A stretch of DNA of 64,000 nucleotides from Paludibacterium sp. B53371 (GTDB lineage Bacteria; Pseudomonadota; Gammaproteobacteria; Burkholderiales; Chromobacteriaceae). The first letter of the stretch is position 1. Each line of letters begins with the position of its first letter. Position numbers and translations under genes: made by a program. Below are positions 26,662-34,170 of the stretch, in pieces. The stretch is taken from positions 2,986,311 to 3,050,310 of the forward strand of contig NZ_CP069163.1 of the NCBI RefSeq assembly GCF_018802765.1. The letters are read 5' to 3'. The notes beneath the pieces are model-generated. The model saw only the letters and a list, made by a program, of their open reading frames with translations. It was not told the origin of the DNA and did no database searches.

Positions 26662-27948
26662 TCAAATCCCCAGACGGTCGCGCCAGCCGTAATACCAGGC
26701 CCCCAGTGTCAGCATCGGCACGCGCAACAGGCGTCCTCCCGGGAAGTTGTGATGAGGCAGCGCAGCAAAGGCATCCAGTCGCTGACTTTGCCCCTGTATC
26801 GCCTCGGCCAGCAGACACCCAGCCAGATGGGTGTAGGTCACGCCGTGTCCGCTGCACCCCTGTGAGAAATAAAGATTACTGCCCAGGCGACCGGCTTGCG
26901 GCAGACGCGACAGGGTCAGCAGGAAATTGCCGGTCCAGCTATAAGCGATGCGCACATCGGACAGATGCGGGAAGGTCTTGCTCAAATTGTGCCGGATCTG
27001 TGCCTCAATGCGCGCACTGTCCCTGGCCCCATAGACCGTGCCGCCACCATACAGCAGGCGCCGGTCCGCACTGAGCCGGAAGTAGTCCAGCATGAAGTTG
27101 CAATCCTCCACACAGTGATCGGTGGGCAACAGGCGCGCGGCCTCAGCCGCCGACAAAGGCTCGGTGGCAATGACCTGGGTACCGCAGGGCAGGCTTTTTT
27201 CCGCCAGGGCCGGAATCAGATCCCCCAGATAGGCATTGCCGGCCACAATGACAAAGCGGGCCGTCACCTGCCCCCGGGCGGTATGCACGATCGCCGGATC
27301 ACCCTGCTGCAGTCGCGTCACGGCACTTTGCTCAAAAATCCGCCCACCGAGTGACTCGAACGCCGCCGCCTCGCCCAGCGCCAGATTCAGCGGATGGAGA
27401 TGCCCACCCCAGTCATCCAGCAGACCGCCGACATAACGCTCACTGCCGATATGCTCGCGAATGCCGTCAGCCTGCAACAAATGCAGTCCGCGATGACCAT
27501 AGCGCTCCCACAGCGCCTTCTTGGCAGCCAGCTCATCCAGCTGCTTGCTGGTCAGCGCGGCAAAAATATTGCCCGGTTTCAGATCACACTGAATGTTGTA
27601 GCGCGCCACCCGCTCGCGAATGATGCGCCCGCCCTCAAAAGCCATCGCTCCCAGTGCCTGGGCCTGGGCCCGGCCATAGCGGCGCTCGATCACATCCAGA
27701 TCGCGGCTGTAGCTGTTGACGATCTGCCCTCCGTTGCGTCCGGAGGCACCATAACCAACCCGCGCAGCCTCGAGCACAATGACACGGTAACCGGCCTCAG
27801 CCAGTGCCAGCCCGGCCGACAGGCCGGTATAGCCTGCCCCAATGATGCAGACATCCGCCTGCTCGCTCCCCTGCAACTCGGCACGAGCAGGTGACGGATT
27901 GGCCGAGGCAGCGTAGTAAGAAGCCGGATGGTTGACGGCTGAGCGCAT
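26662..27948 (-). CDS. FAD-dependent amine oxidoreductase (PuuB/OrdL type)
   Basis: 428 residues with GAGGGG before ATG 27948. A DAO-family flavoprotein: dinucleotide fold ADVCIIGAGYTGLSAGLALAEAGYRV at residues about 31-56, then GYGASGRNGGQIVNSYSRDLD, characteristic of gamma-glutamylputrescine oxidase and relatives. The C-terminal FAD-binding block is LYFSQGCSGHGVTYTHLAGCLLAEAI. It oxidises an amine substrate to aldehyde plus ammonia; gamma-glutamylputrescine is the best guess, but no other puu gene is adjacent. A LysR regulator sits behind it on the same strand, with a REP palindrome between. Confidence 0.82.
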   Translation of the reverse strand: MRSAVNHPASYYAASANPSPARAELQGSEQADVCIIGAGYTGLSAGLALAEAGYRVIVLEAARVGYGASGRNGGQIVNSYSRDLDVIERRYGRAQAQALGAMAFEGGRIIRERVARYNIQCDLKPGNIFAALTSKQLDELAAKKALWERYGHRGLHLLQADGIREHIGSERYVGGLLDDWGGHLHPLNLALGEAAAFESLGGRIFEQSAVTRLQQGDPAIVHTARGQVTARFVIVAGNAYLGDLIPALAEKSLPCGTQVIATEPLSAAEAARLLPTDHCVEDCNFMLDYFRLSADRRLLYGGGTVYGARDSARIEAQIRHNLSKTFPHLSDVRIAYSWTGNFLLTLSRLPQAGRLGSNLYFSQGCSGHGVTYTHLAGCLLAEAIQGQSQRLDAFAALPHHNFPGGRLLRVPMLTLGAWYYGWRDRLGI

Positions 27949-27987
27949 AAGAAGTCCCCTCTGGCGGCGATTAAAATATTATCCTCA

Positions 27988-28003
27988 TGTTTAATATGTT
28001 TAA
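27988..28003. promoter_or_regulatory. direct repeats at oxidoreductase promoter
   Basis: TGTTTAA occurs twice with a 9-nt period (27988 and 27997), next to GATAAT on the minus strand (27978-27983), a plausible -10 of the oxidoreductase gene. It could be an operator; the regulator is unknown. Confidence 0.3.
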
Positions 28004-28099
28004 CGCATGACACGCCATCTGCCCAGCGGCATCGCCTTCAGAAGGGAAAAGTGAGTACAAAATCTGACAGTATCAAACAGGAGAAGGGATCAAAAACAA

Positions 28100-28151
28100 G
28101 GGGTCAGGTCTTGAATTTTGCATCCAGATGCAAAATACAAGACCTGACCCC
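28100..28151. repeat. REP-like palindrome (RAYT-associated type)
   Basis: A 52-nt near-perfect inverted repeat: 25-nt arms with one A/A mismatch and loop CA. The outer part is GGGGTCAGGTCTTG / CAAGACCTGACCCC and the inner part ATTTTGCATC / GATGCAAAAT. The GGGGTCAGGTCTTG end is the type I associate with REP-associated tyrosine transposase (RAYT) elements scattered in proteobacterial genomes. No transposase lies nearby, so this would be a non-autonomous copy. It lies between two genes on the same strand and may also act as a transcript-end hairpin for the LysR gene. Confidence 0.75.
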
Positions 28152-28204
28152 GTCGGTACTGCAGTATCGGAGGTCGGGCGCGCCGCGCCCTCAGTGCCCG
28201 CGAA

Positions 28205-29173
28205 TCACAGGTCGACCTGCTGGCGCAGGGCCGAACGCTTGGCCGTCAGGTCCAGTCCGGGCAGATCGGCAATGATGTCCGGATGATCCGCCAGTTTCTC
28301 CACGACGAAATCGACAAAGACCCGCGTGCGCGGGGCAATGTGATCGCGGTGCGGGAAACAGATATAGATCGAGCGCTCCAGAGAGACCATGTCGGTCAAA
28401 ACGGCTTCCAGTTCGCCGGTGCGGATGTAATGCACCACCTCATGACCCGGCAGTTGCGCCACACCCATACCGAGGCGGGCCAGTTCGCATACGGCCTCCA
28501 TCTCATTCAGGGTATAGGTACCGGTGACTTCCAGCGGGATGCGCTCGCCGGAGCGATCAAACTCCCACTTGAACAGCCGTCCCGACGTCGGGAACTGGAA
28601 GTTGATGCAGTCGTGATTGGCGAGATCTTCCGGCTTTTCAGGGCGACCGAATCGCTTCCAGTAGGAAGGCGAGGCTACGACATAGAGCGGCATCTGCGCC
28701 AGGTTGCGCGCCACCATGCGCGAGTCAGGCATCATGCCGGTACGTACGCCGACATCGTAACCGTCCTCGACCAGATCGCTGAAGTTATCGTCCAGACCGA
28801 AAAACACCTTGATCTTCGGATACAGATCGCAGAACTCTTCCATCAGCGGCAGGATGAAGCGACGGCCAAACGAATTGGGCATGCTGACACGCAGGTGTCC
28901 GGCCGGCTCATCACGGCTCGCCTTGAGCTGGTTGATCGCCGAGTCCAGATTGTTGACCGGGCCGCGACATTGCGCATAAAAGCGCCGGCCATCTTCGGTC
29001 AGGGTCAGTTGACGCGTGGTGCGGTTAAACAGCCGGACTTCCAGCTCCTGCTCCAGTCGGGCGATGCTCTGACTGATGGCGGCCGGCGACACGCCCAGCT
29101 TGCGGGCGGCGTCGGAAAAGCTGCCGTTTTCGGCAGTGGTCATGAAGACCATTAGGGCTTTCAGGGTATCCAT
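28205..29173 (-). CDS. LysR-family transcriptional regulator
   Basis: 322 residues. The N-terminal winged helix is MDTLKALMVFMTTAENGSFS followed by DAARKLGVSPAAISQSIARLEQELEVRLFNRTTRQLTLTEDG, a canonical LysR DNA-binding domain. The remainder is the periplasmic-binding-like effector domain of the CrgA/AaeR-like subgroup ([37 protein letters not shown]). Effector and targets cannot be read from the sequence. Candidates are the downstream oxidoreductase on the same strand or, across the 495-nt gap, the quorum-sensing receptor. Confidence 0.9.
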   Translation of the reverse strand: MDTLKALMVFMTTAENGSFSDAARKLGVSPAAISQSIARLEQELEVRLFNRTTRQLTLTEDGRRFYAQCRGPVNNLDSAINQLKASRDEPAGHLRVSMPNSFGRRFILPLMEEFCDLYPKIKVFFGLDDNFSDLVEDGYDVGVRTGMMPDSRMVARNLAQMPLYVVASPSYWKRFGRPEKPEDLANHDCINFQFPTSGRLFKWEFDRSGERIPLEVTGTYTLNEMEAVCELARLGMGVAQLPGHEVVHYIRTGELEAVLTDMVSLERSIYICFPHRDHIAPRTRVFVDFVVEKLADHPDIIADLPGLDLTAKRSALRQQVDL

Positions 29174-29668
29174 AACTCAGCGATGGTCCGTGTTTCAGCA
29201 AAGCCCCTGACATGCGACGTCGATCGCATGACATAAGCATTGCCAAAGTCATTATTAAATGTATATTCTTAAAAAAGGTTACACCAATATTTGTAGTTAT
29301 TAAAGTAAAAAGTTAATAGCAAAAATACGTAGTTTCTGACAATTTTCCCGCATTTTGGCTTGCAACTGCAGGGATGCCAGCGCCCTCGGCATGCATTGGA
29401 AATAAATGTCGAAGACATGAAGCTTGCCAGATCTGCTTGCCATATGAATTCAGCCAGTCTCGCTTACCCCACGACGTACCTGCCCGGGCGGCCAGCCCGA
29501 TCCTGCCTCTGCGGCCAGCAGCCAAGGCAAAGCAATCGTGTTAGCCAAGGCCAAAACTGGTCTAAAAGCCGGGAGAATCATCGTCTTAGGCGACCGATAG
29601 ACCCTGCGTCCGACAGACGGCTCTGCTATGATTTTTGAACATACTCATTACCAGTGCTTACACCGCCC
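29174..29668. other. 495-nt divergent regulatory gap, LysR gene / cviR
   Basis: No supported gene. The segment 29240-29345 is strikingly AT-rich compared with its surroundings. On the minus strand TTGGTG (29282-29287) and TATACA (29260-29265), 16 bp apart, could serve the LysR gene. On the plus strand TATGAT (29627-29632) could be the -10 of cviR, with a poor -35. No lux-type box was found here. Confidence 0.55.
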
Positions 29669-30466
29669 ATGACATCTGTTCATACACTCAATACCAGACC
29701 GTTGCCTGCAGATCTGCCGGCTTCCCGGCAATGGATGCTACTGGAGTGGATTCATGCTCTTGGACACATCGAGGAAGAGCAGGGCCTGAAGGATTTCCTC
29801 GACCGACTGCAAAGTCAGCTGCCGGCGGAACACATGGTGCTGGCTCTGGGCAGACTGAATGCCCAGCAGCACATGCAGAAAGTCGAAAAACTGATTGATG
29901 TCAGCTACCCGCTGGGCTGGCTGGACCATTACATGCAGGAGAACCTCGCCAGCTGCGACCCCATCCTGCACAACCCGATGGGCAGCAATCCGATCTTCTG
30001 GCAGGACTCCTTTTCCAGCGCGCGCAGCCCGCTGGCCAAGCGCTTCATCGCCGAAGCCGCCTCGGTCGGTCTTGGCACCGGCGTCACCTTCAGCGCCGCC
30101 TCCACCCGGCAGAACATGGCCTGCGTGATCTCGGTGACCGGCGAGGACATTACCCGCGATACCCAACTGATCGAGATGCTCAACTGCCTGGTGCCCCATC
30201 TGCACCAGGCCATGAGCCGAGTCACCGACCTGGCGCCGATGTCTGCCTCGGCGATGCTGCTGTCCAATCGCGAGTACGACATCTTCCACTGGATGAGCCG
30301 GGGCAAGACCAACTGGGAAATCGCGACCATCCTGGATATCAGCGAGCGCACGGTCAAATTTCATGTCGCCAACATTATCCGCAAGCTCAATGCCAATAAC
30401 CGGACACATGCGATTGTGCTGGGGCTGCAGCAGGGGATTCGACCGCCTGTCGCAGCCAACGGATGA
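29669..30466 (+). CDS. cviR: LuxR-type AHL quorum-sensing receptor (CviR-like)
   Basis: 265 residues from ATG 29669; a GTG at 29654 is rejected because the ATG puts ligand residues on CviR numbering. Autoinducer-binding domain (about 30-170): Tyr80, Trp84, Tyr88, Asp97, Pro98, Trp111 and Ser155 match the CviR AHL-contact positions, with Leu at 135. The C-terminal LuxR helix-turn-helix (about 200-258) has LSNREYDIFHWMSRGKTNWE and ISERTVKFHVANIIRKL. The receptor binds acyl-homoserine lactone and DNA in the cytoplasm. Neither candidate start has a good ribosome site. The 3' end overlaps cviI, on the other strand, by 80 nt. Confidence 0.92.
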   Translation: MTSVHTLNTRPLPADLPASRQWMLLEWIHALGHIEEEQGLKDFLDRLQSQLPAEHMVLALGRLNAQQHMQKVEKLIDVSYPLGWLDHYMQENLASCDPILHNPMGSNPIFWQDSFSSARSPLAKRFIAEAASVGLGTGVTFSAASTRQNMACVISVTGEDITRDTQLIEMLNCLVPHLHQAMSRVTDLAPMSASAMLLSNREYDIFHWMSRGKTNWEIATILDISERTVKFHVANIIRKLNANNRTHAIVLGLQQGIRPPVAANG

Positions 30467-31043
30467 ACGCCGGCTCGGCGGCCTGCCAGTCGAAATAGGC
30501 CGCTTGCGACACCACCCCGCCATCGAGCGGCCGCGCCGGGCCGATGGGCCGGATGGGAAAGCCCAGCCGGTCCAGACGCCGGTAAAATGCCGGCTCGACC
30601 ACAAAGTACATCCAGCGCACCTGGTGTAGCTCGGCCCAGCGGAACAGACAGTAGTAAAGCAGCATGGCGGCGGGCTCAATGCGCCGGCCCTGCGCATCCG
30701 TCTCCACGGCAAAACGGGTAATCTCGGCGCTGGCGGCACCTTTGTGCAGACACCAGCCGTCAGGCAGCAGCGCCGAGAATTCCTTTTCCAGCATGAAAGG
30801 CTGATGCCCTGGGGTCATGCGTACCGACCCCACCACCCGTTGCTGGATGAACACGCCGAGATTGTCAGAAAAATCATCGTATTCATCCCGATCCAGACCA
30901 TCCACCGACAAAGGCACCCAGCGCAGCTGCTCGCGGAAAATCCGGTGCCGGAACCGCAACAACTCGGTTTCCTTGCGCCCGCCAAGCACCCGTTCCAGAC
31001 GAAAACCCTCGCGGGAAGCCAATACGGTCATGCTGTTCATCAT
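30387..31043 (-). CDS. cviI: acyl-homoserine-lactone synthase (CviI-like)
   Basis: 218 residues from ATG 31043 with AGGAG 7 nt upstream; a further 28 codons upstream are open but cover the promoter box and are rejected. LuxI family landmarks: RFRHRIFREQLRW (Arg, Phe, Trp), DRDEYDDFSDN (paired Asp), VVGSVRMTP and ASAEITRFAVE (Glu/Arg). It makes the AHL signal from S-adenosylmethionine and acyl-ACP. The last codons lie opposite the HTH-coding end of cviR. A perfect CviR-type box upstream implies positive autoregulation. Confidence 0.93.
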   Translation of the reverse strand: MMNSMTVLASREGFRLERVLGGRKETELLRFRHRIFREQLRWVPLSVDGLDRDEYDDFSDNLGVFIQQRVVGSVRMTPGHQPFMLEKEFSALLPDGWCLHKGAASAEITRFAVETDAQGRRIEPAAMLLYYCLFRWAELHQVRWMYFVVEPAFYRRLDRLGFPIRPIGPARPLDGGVVSQAAYFDWQAAEPAFIRWLRQAVESPAAAPAQSHVSGYWH

Positions 31044-31107
31044 GTCCTCTCTCCTGTCGGTGATTGCAGAAAGCCGCACTGTAAGAGAGGGGAAAAAATC
31101 TGATAAT

Positions 31108-31123
31108 CTGTCCTTTAGGACAG
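31108..31123 (-). promoter_or_regulatory. lux-type box controlling cviI
   Basis: CTGTCCTTTAGGACAG, a perfect dyad fitting the CviR consensus CTGNCC-N4-GGNCAG at every fixed base. It lies 65 nt before the cviI start. TACAGT (31078-31083) is a possible -10, putting the box centre near -44, close to the usual class II position for LuxR activators. It is also about 210 nt ahead of the divergent flavoprotein gene. Confidence 0.85.
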
Positions 31124-31334
31124 CCATATACGGGCATCTTTTTCAGAAAAAACACGTTATCATCAAGGATTTAGCCAATACCCTACTTCCTTCCTCTGGA
31201 ACGAAGCCAAAGGTTCCCTGCCCGCCCGTTTTCCCAACTTCTCCTTGAGATTCATCAATTTGACACGGCAGAAATACCGACGTGCCGGAATTTTCCTGTA
31301 AACTAGTGTTTTTGCTCGACACAGGGTCATCCCT

Positions 31335-32516
31335 ATGAAACATGCTTTCCCCCCCCTCGTCATCCGCGGTCGCTCCTTGCTGCCTATCGTTCAGGGCGGC
31401 ATGGGCGTCGGCATCTCCGCGCAGCGGCTTGCCGGCAGCGTGGCACATGAGGGCGGTGTCGGCACGGTCGCCAGTGTCGACCTGCGCCATCTGCACGAAG
31501 ACCTGATGGCACGTTCGGCCACGGCCCAGGGCCAGGCCGAACTGGATGCACTGAACCTCATCGCGCTGGATCGCGAGGTCAAAGGCGCGCTGAGCCGCTC
31601 GGAAGGTCATGGCATGGTGGCGGTCAACGTCATGAAGGCCGTGGATTCGCACGCCGCCTATGTTCGCCAGGCCTGCGAGTCGGGCGCCCATGCCGTGGTG
31701 ATGGGGGCCGGTCTGCCGCTGGACCTGCCGGAAATGACAGCCGATCACCCGGACGTCGCCCTGATTCCGATCCTGTCCGAATCGCGCGGCATCAGCATCG
31801 TGCTCAAGCGCTGGATGAAAAAGAACTGCCTGCCGGACGCCATCGTGATCGAACATCCGAAACATGCCGGTGGTCACCTGGGCGCGGCCCAGATCCAGGA
31901 TCTCGGCCAGGAGCGTTTCGATTTCCGCCGTGTACTGGAAGAAACCTTCGAAACCTTCCGTTCACTGGGGCTGGAGCGCGAGAAGATTCCGCTGATCGTT
32001 GCCGGTGGCATCAACAGTTTTGACAAGGTACGCACCTTCATCTCCGAACTGGGCGCCACGGCCGTACAGGTCGGCACCGCCTTTGCCGTCACCCGTGAGG
32101 GGGATGCGCACGACAACTTCAAGCGCACCCTGGCCGAAGCCCGGCCGGAAGACATCGCCGAGTTCATGAGCGTGGCCGGCCTGCCGGCACGTGGCGTGCT
32201 GACGCCGTTCCTGAAGAGCTACCTGAACCGCGAAGCCAAGCTGCAGGCCAATGCCAAGGCCGATCCGCGCCGCTGCACCCAGGGCCTCAACTGCCTGTCG
32301 GTATGTGGTTTGCGCGATGGTCTGTCGAAGGTCGGGCAGTTCTGCATCGATCTCAAGCTGGCAGCCGCCTTCCGCGGCGAAGTCAGCAAGGGCCTGTTCT
32401 TCCGCGGCTCGGAACCGCTGCCATTCGGTTCCGCCATGCGCAGCGTGCGTGAAACCATCGATTACCTGCTGACCGGCACCATGCCGCAGGAACTGAATTT
32501 CAAGCCCGCTGTTTGA
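31335..32516 (+). CDS. nitronate monooxygenase-like FMN protein (NPD/FabK fold)
   Basis: 393 residues. TIM-barrel flavoprotein of the 2-nitropropane dioxygenase/FabK group: PIVQGGMGVGIS at residues about 17-28, VIEHPKHAGGHLGA with the AGGH loop (about 171-184), IPLIVAGGINS (218-228) and TAVQVGTAFAVT (242-253). A C-terminal cluster, Cys314, Cys320, Cys324 and Cys337, is outside the core fold and looks like a metal or Fe-S site. In vivo substrate unknown; nitronate detoxification is the generic assignment. Single gene diverging from cviI, ended by a strong terminator. Confidence 0.8.
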   Translation: MKHAFPPLVIRGRSLLPIVQGGMGVGISAQRLAGSVAHEGGVGTVASVDLRHLHEDLMARSATAQGQAELDALNLIALDREVKGALSRSEGHGMVAVNVMKAVDSHAAYVRQACESGAHAVVMGAGLPLDLPEMTADHPDVALIPILSESRGISIVLKRWMKKNCLPDAIVIEHPKHAGGHLGAAQIQDLGQERFDFRRVLEETFETFRSLGLEREKIPLIVAGGINSFDKVRTFISELGATAVQVGTAFAVTREGDAHDNFKRTLAEARPEDIAEFMSVAGLPARGVLTPFLKSYLNREAKLQANAKADPRRCTQGLNCLSVCGLRDGLSKVGQFCIDLKLAAAFRGEVSKGLFFRGSEPLPFGSAMRSVRETIDYLLTGTMPQELNFKPAV

Positions 32517-32535
32517 GCTTTTCCCGTCTCTGATC

Positions 32536-32568
32536 AAGCCTCGCTGCTGTCCGGCAGCGGGGCTTTTT
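32536..32568 (+). terminator. Rho-independent terminator
   Basis: 12-bp stem AAGCCTCGCTGC / GCAGCGGGGCTT with one T-G pair, loop TGTCCG, followed by TTTTT, 17 nt after the flavoprotein stop. Confidence 0.9.
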
Positions 32569-32612
32569 GTTAAAGTACTCTATTACTTCCAACTAATAAA
32601 GCCAATCTGGCT

Positions 32613-33968
32613 ATGACAGCATTTACTTCCTGCAATCCGGCCACGGGCGAGGTGGTCTTTACCCGGGCCGCCTGGCCGCACGATCAACTTCCCGGCTGCC
32701 TGGCCCGACTGCGCCAGGCGCAGGCCGAATGGGCCCGGCTCGACATCGAGGAGCGTGCCGGGCGCATGATGCGCCTGGCGGATCAATTGATGCAGCACCG
32801 CCAGGCACTGGCCGACCTGGTCACCCTGGAGGTCGGCAAGCGCACCGCGGAATGCCTGGCCGAAATCGACAAATCGGAAAAGCTGATTCGCTATTACGCC
32901 AGTCTGGCGCCCAGCCTGCTGCAACCGCTGATGATTCCGACCAATGGCAGTCGCAGTGGTGTTGCTTTCGAACCGCTGGGCACCGTCCTGGCAGTGATGC
33001 CGTGGAATTATCCGATCTGGCAGGTACTGCGATTTGCCGTGCCGGCACTGATGGCCGGCAACGCCTGTCTGGTCAAACCGGCGCCCGTGGTACCACAGTC
33101 CACCCAGTTGCTGCTGGACTGTGTCCATCAGGCCGGACTGGCCGTACTGGATATTGCCTGGATCGACCATGATCAGGTCGAGCAGGCCATCCGCCTGTCC
33201 GATGCGGTCGCCTTCACCGGTTCGACAGCCACCGGCCGACATCTGGCCTCACTGGCCGGCCGACATCTGAAGAAGACCGTCCTGGAGCTGGGCGGCAGCA
33301 ACCCCTTCATCGTGCTGGCCGATGCCGATGTCGATGCGGCCGCGCGCGAAGCCGTACACTCGCGCTTCCGCGACGCCGGGCAGTCCTGTAATGCCGCCAA
33401 GCGCATGATCGTGGTACCCGAGGTGGCCGAACGCTTCATGACCACCTTTGTGGCCGAGGCGGCCGCCCTCCGGGCAGGCGCCCCCACCGACCCGGACACG
33501 ACACTGTCGCCGCTGACCCGCAGCGATTTACGCGCCGGCCTGCACGCCCAGGTGCTGGATGCGCTGGCCAACGGCGCCACCTTGCGCCTGGGCGGCGAGA
33601 TGCCGACGGGGCCCGGCTTCTTCTACCCGGCCACGGTACTCGATCATGTCAATCCGGGCTGCCGGGTCTATCGTGAAGAGGTATTTGGTCCGGTCGCCAG
33701 CATTCTGCGCGCACGCGACGAACAGGATGCCGTCCGACTGGCGAATGACACCCCCTTTGGTCTGGGGGCGTCCATCTACAGCAACGATACGGCCCGGGCC
33801 TGGGAACTGGCACGTCAGCTGCAGGCGGGTAGTGTCTTCATCAATCGACACACCAGCTCCGACCTGCGTCTGCCGTTTGGTGGCGTCAAGGATTCCGGTT
33901 ACGGTCGTGAATTGTCCGAATTCGGCCTGTACGAATTCGTCAACGTCAAAACCTATTGGCAAAAGTGA
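32613..33968 (+). CDS. NAD(P)-dependent succinate-semialdehyde dehydrogenase-like enzyme
   Basis: 451 residues, ALDH superfamily, closest in style to the compact Sad/YneI type. Blocks: GTVLAVMPWNYPIWQ (about 127-141), catalytic Glu in LELGGSNPF (about 227-235), nucleophilic Cys in AGQSCNAAKR (about 257-266), EEVFGPV and PFGGVKDSGYGRELSEFGLYEFVNVK near the C-terminus. Oxidises an aldehyde to its acid, probably succinate semialdehyde. First of five co-directional genes with short or overlapping junctions, so read with the downstream carboxylate transporter and hydroxyacid dehydrogenase. Confidence 0.85.
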   Translation: MTAFTSCNPATGEVVFTRAAWPHDQLPGCLARLRQAQAEWARLDIEERAGRMMRLADQLMQHRQALADLVTLEVGKRTAECLAEIDKSEKLIRYYASLAPSLLQPLMIPTNGSRSGVAFEPLGTVLAVMPWNYPIWQVLRFAVPALMAGNACLVKPAPVVPQSTQLLLDCVHQAGLAVLDIAWIDHDQVEQAIRLSDAVAFTGSTATGRHLASLAGRHLKKTVLELGGSNPFIVLADADVDAAAREAVHSRFRDAGQSCNAAKRMIVVPEVAERFMTTFVAEAAALRAGAPTDPDTTLSPLTRSDLRAGLHAQVLDALANGATLRLGGEMPTGPGFFYPATVLDHVNPGCRVYREEVFGPVASILRARDEQDAVRLANDTPFGLGASIYSNDTARAWELARQLQAGSVFINRHTSSDLRLPFGGVKDSGYGRELSEFGLYEFVNVKTYWQK

Positions 33969-33972
33969 GTCC

Positions 33973-34170
33973 ATGAAGTCATTGCTGTTACTGCTGCTCC
34001 TGCCAATCGCCGCCTTTTACGGGGCGATTGCCTTTTTTCCGGCGCTGCTGGCCATACCCTGCGGCCGCTTGCCGCTGTCCATGCTACTGGCACTGGGACT
34101 GATCTGGCTGGGTGTGATCGTGAGTCTGCTGTACGTGCGCCAGGCCAACCGGCGTGAGGATCGCACATGA
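33973..34170 (+). CDS. small two-helix membrane protein (DUF485-like symporter partner)
   Basis: 65 residues starting 5 nt after the dehydrogenase stop. Two hydrophobic segments (residues about 4-28 and 36-54) end in a basic tail (YVRQANRREDRT). Its position immediately before, and ATGA overlap with, a sodium:solute symporter matches the small DUF485/YjcH proteins that accompany ActP-type acetate permeases. Sequence similarity to DUF485 itself is not obvious, so the assignment rests on size, topology and context. Confidence 0.65.
   Translation: MKSLLLLLLLPIAAFYGAIAFFPALLAIPCGRLPLSMLLALGLIWLGVIVSLLYVRQANRREDRT

Noticed and set aside
28100-28151. Reading the 52-nt palindrome as a CRISPR repeat
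   Set aside because: Single copy, no spacers and no cas genes; the ends match REP/RAYT elements instead.
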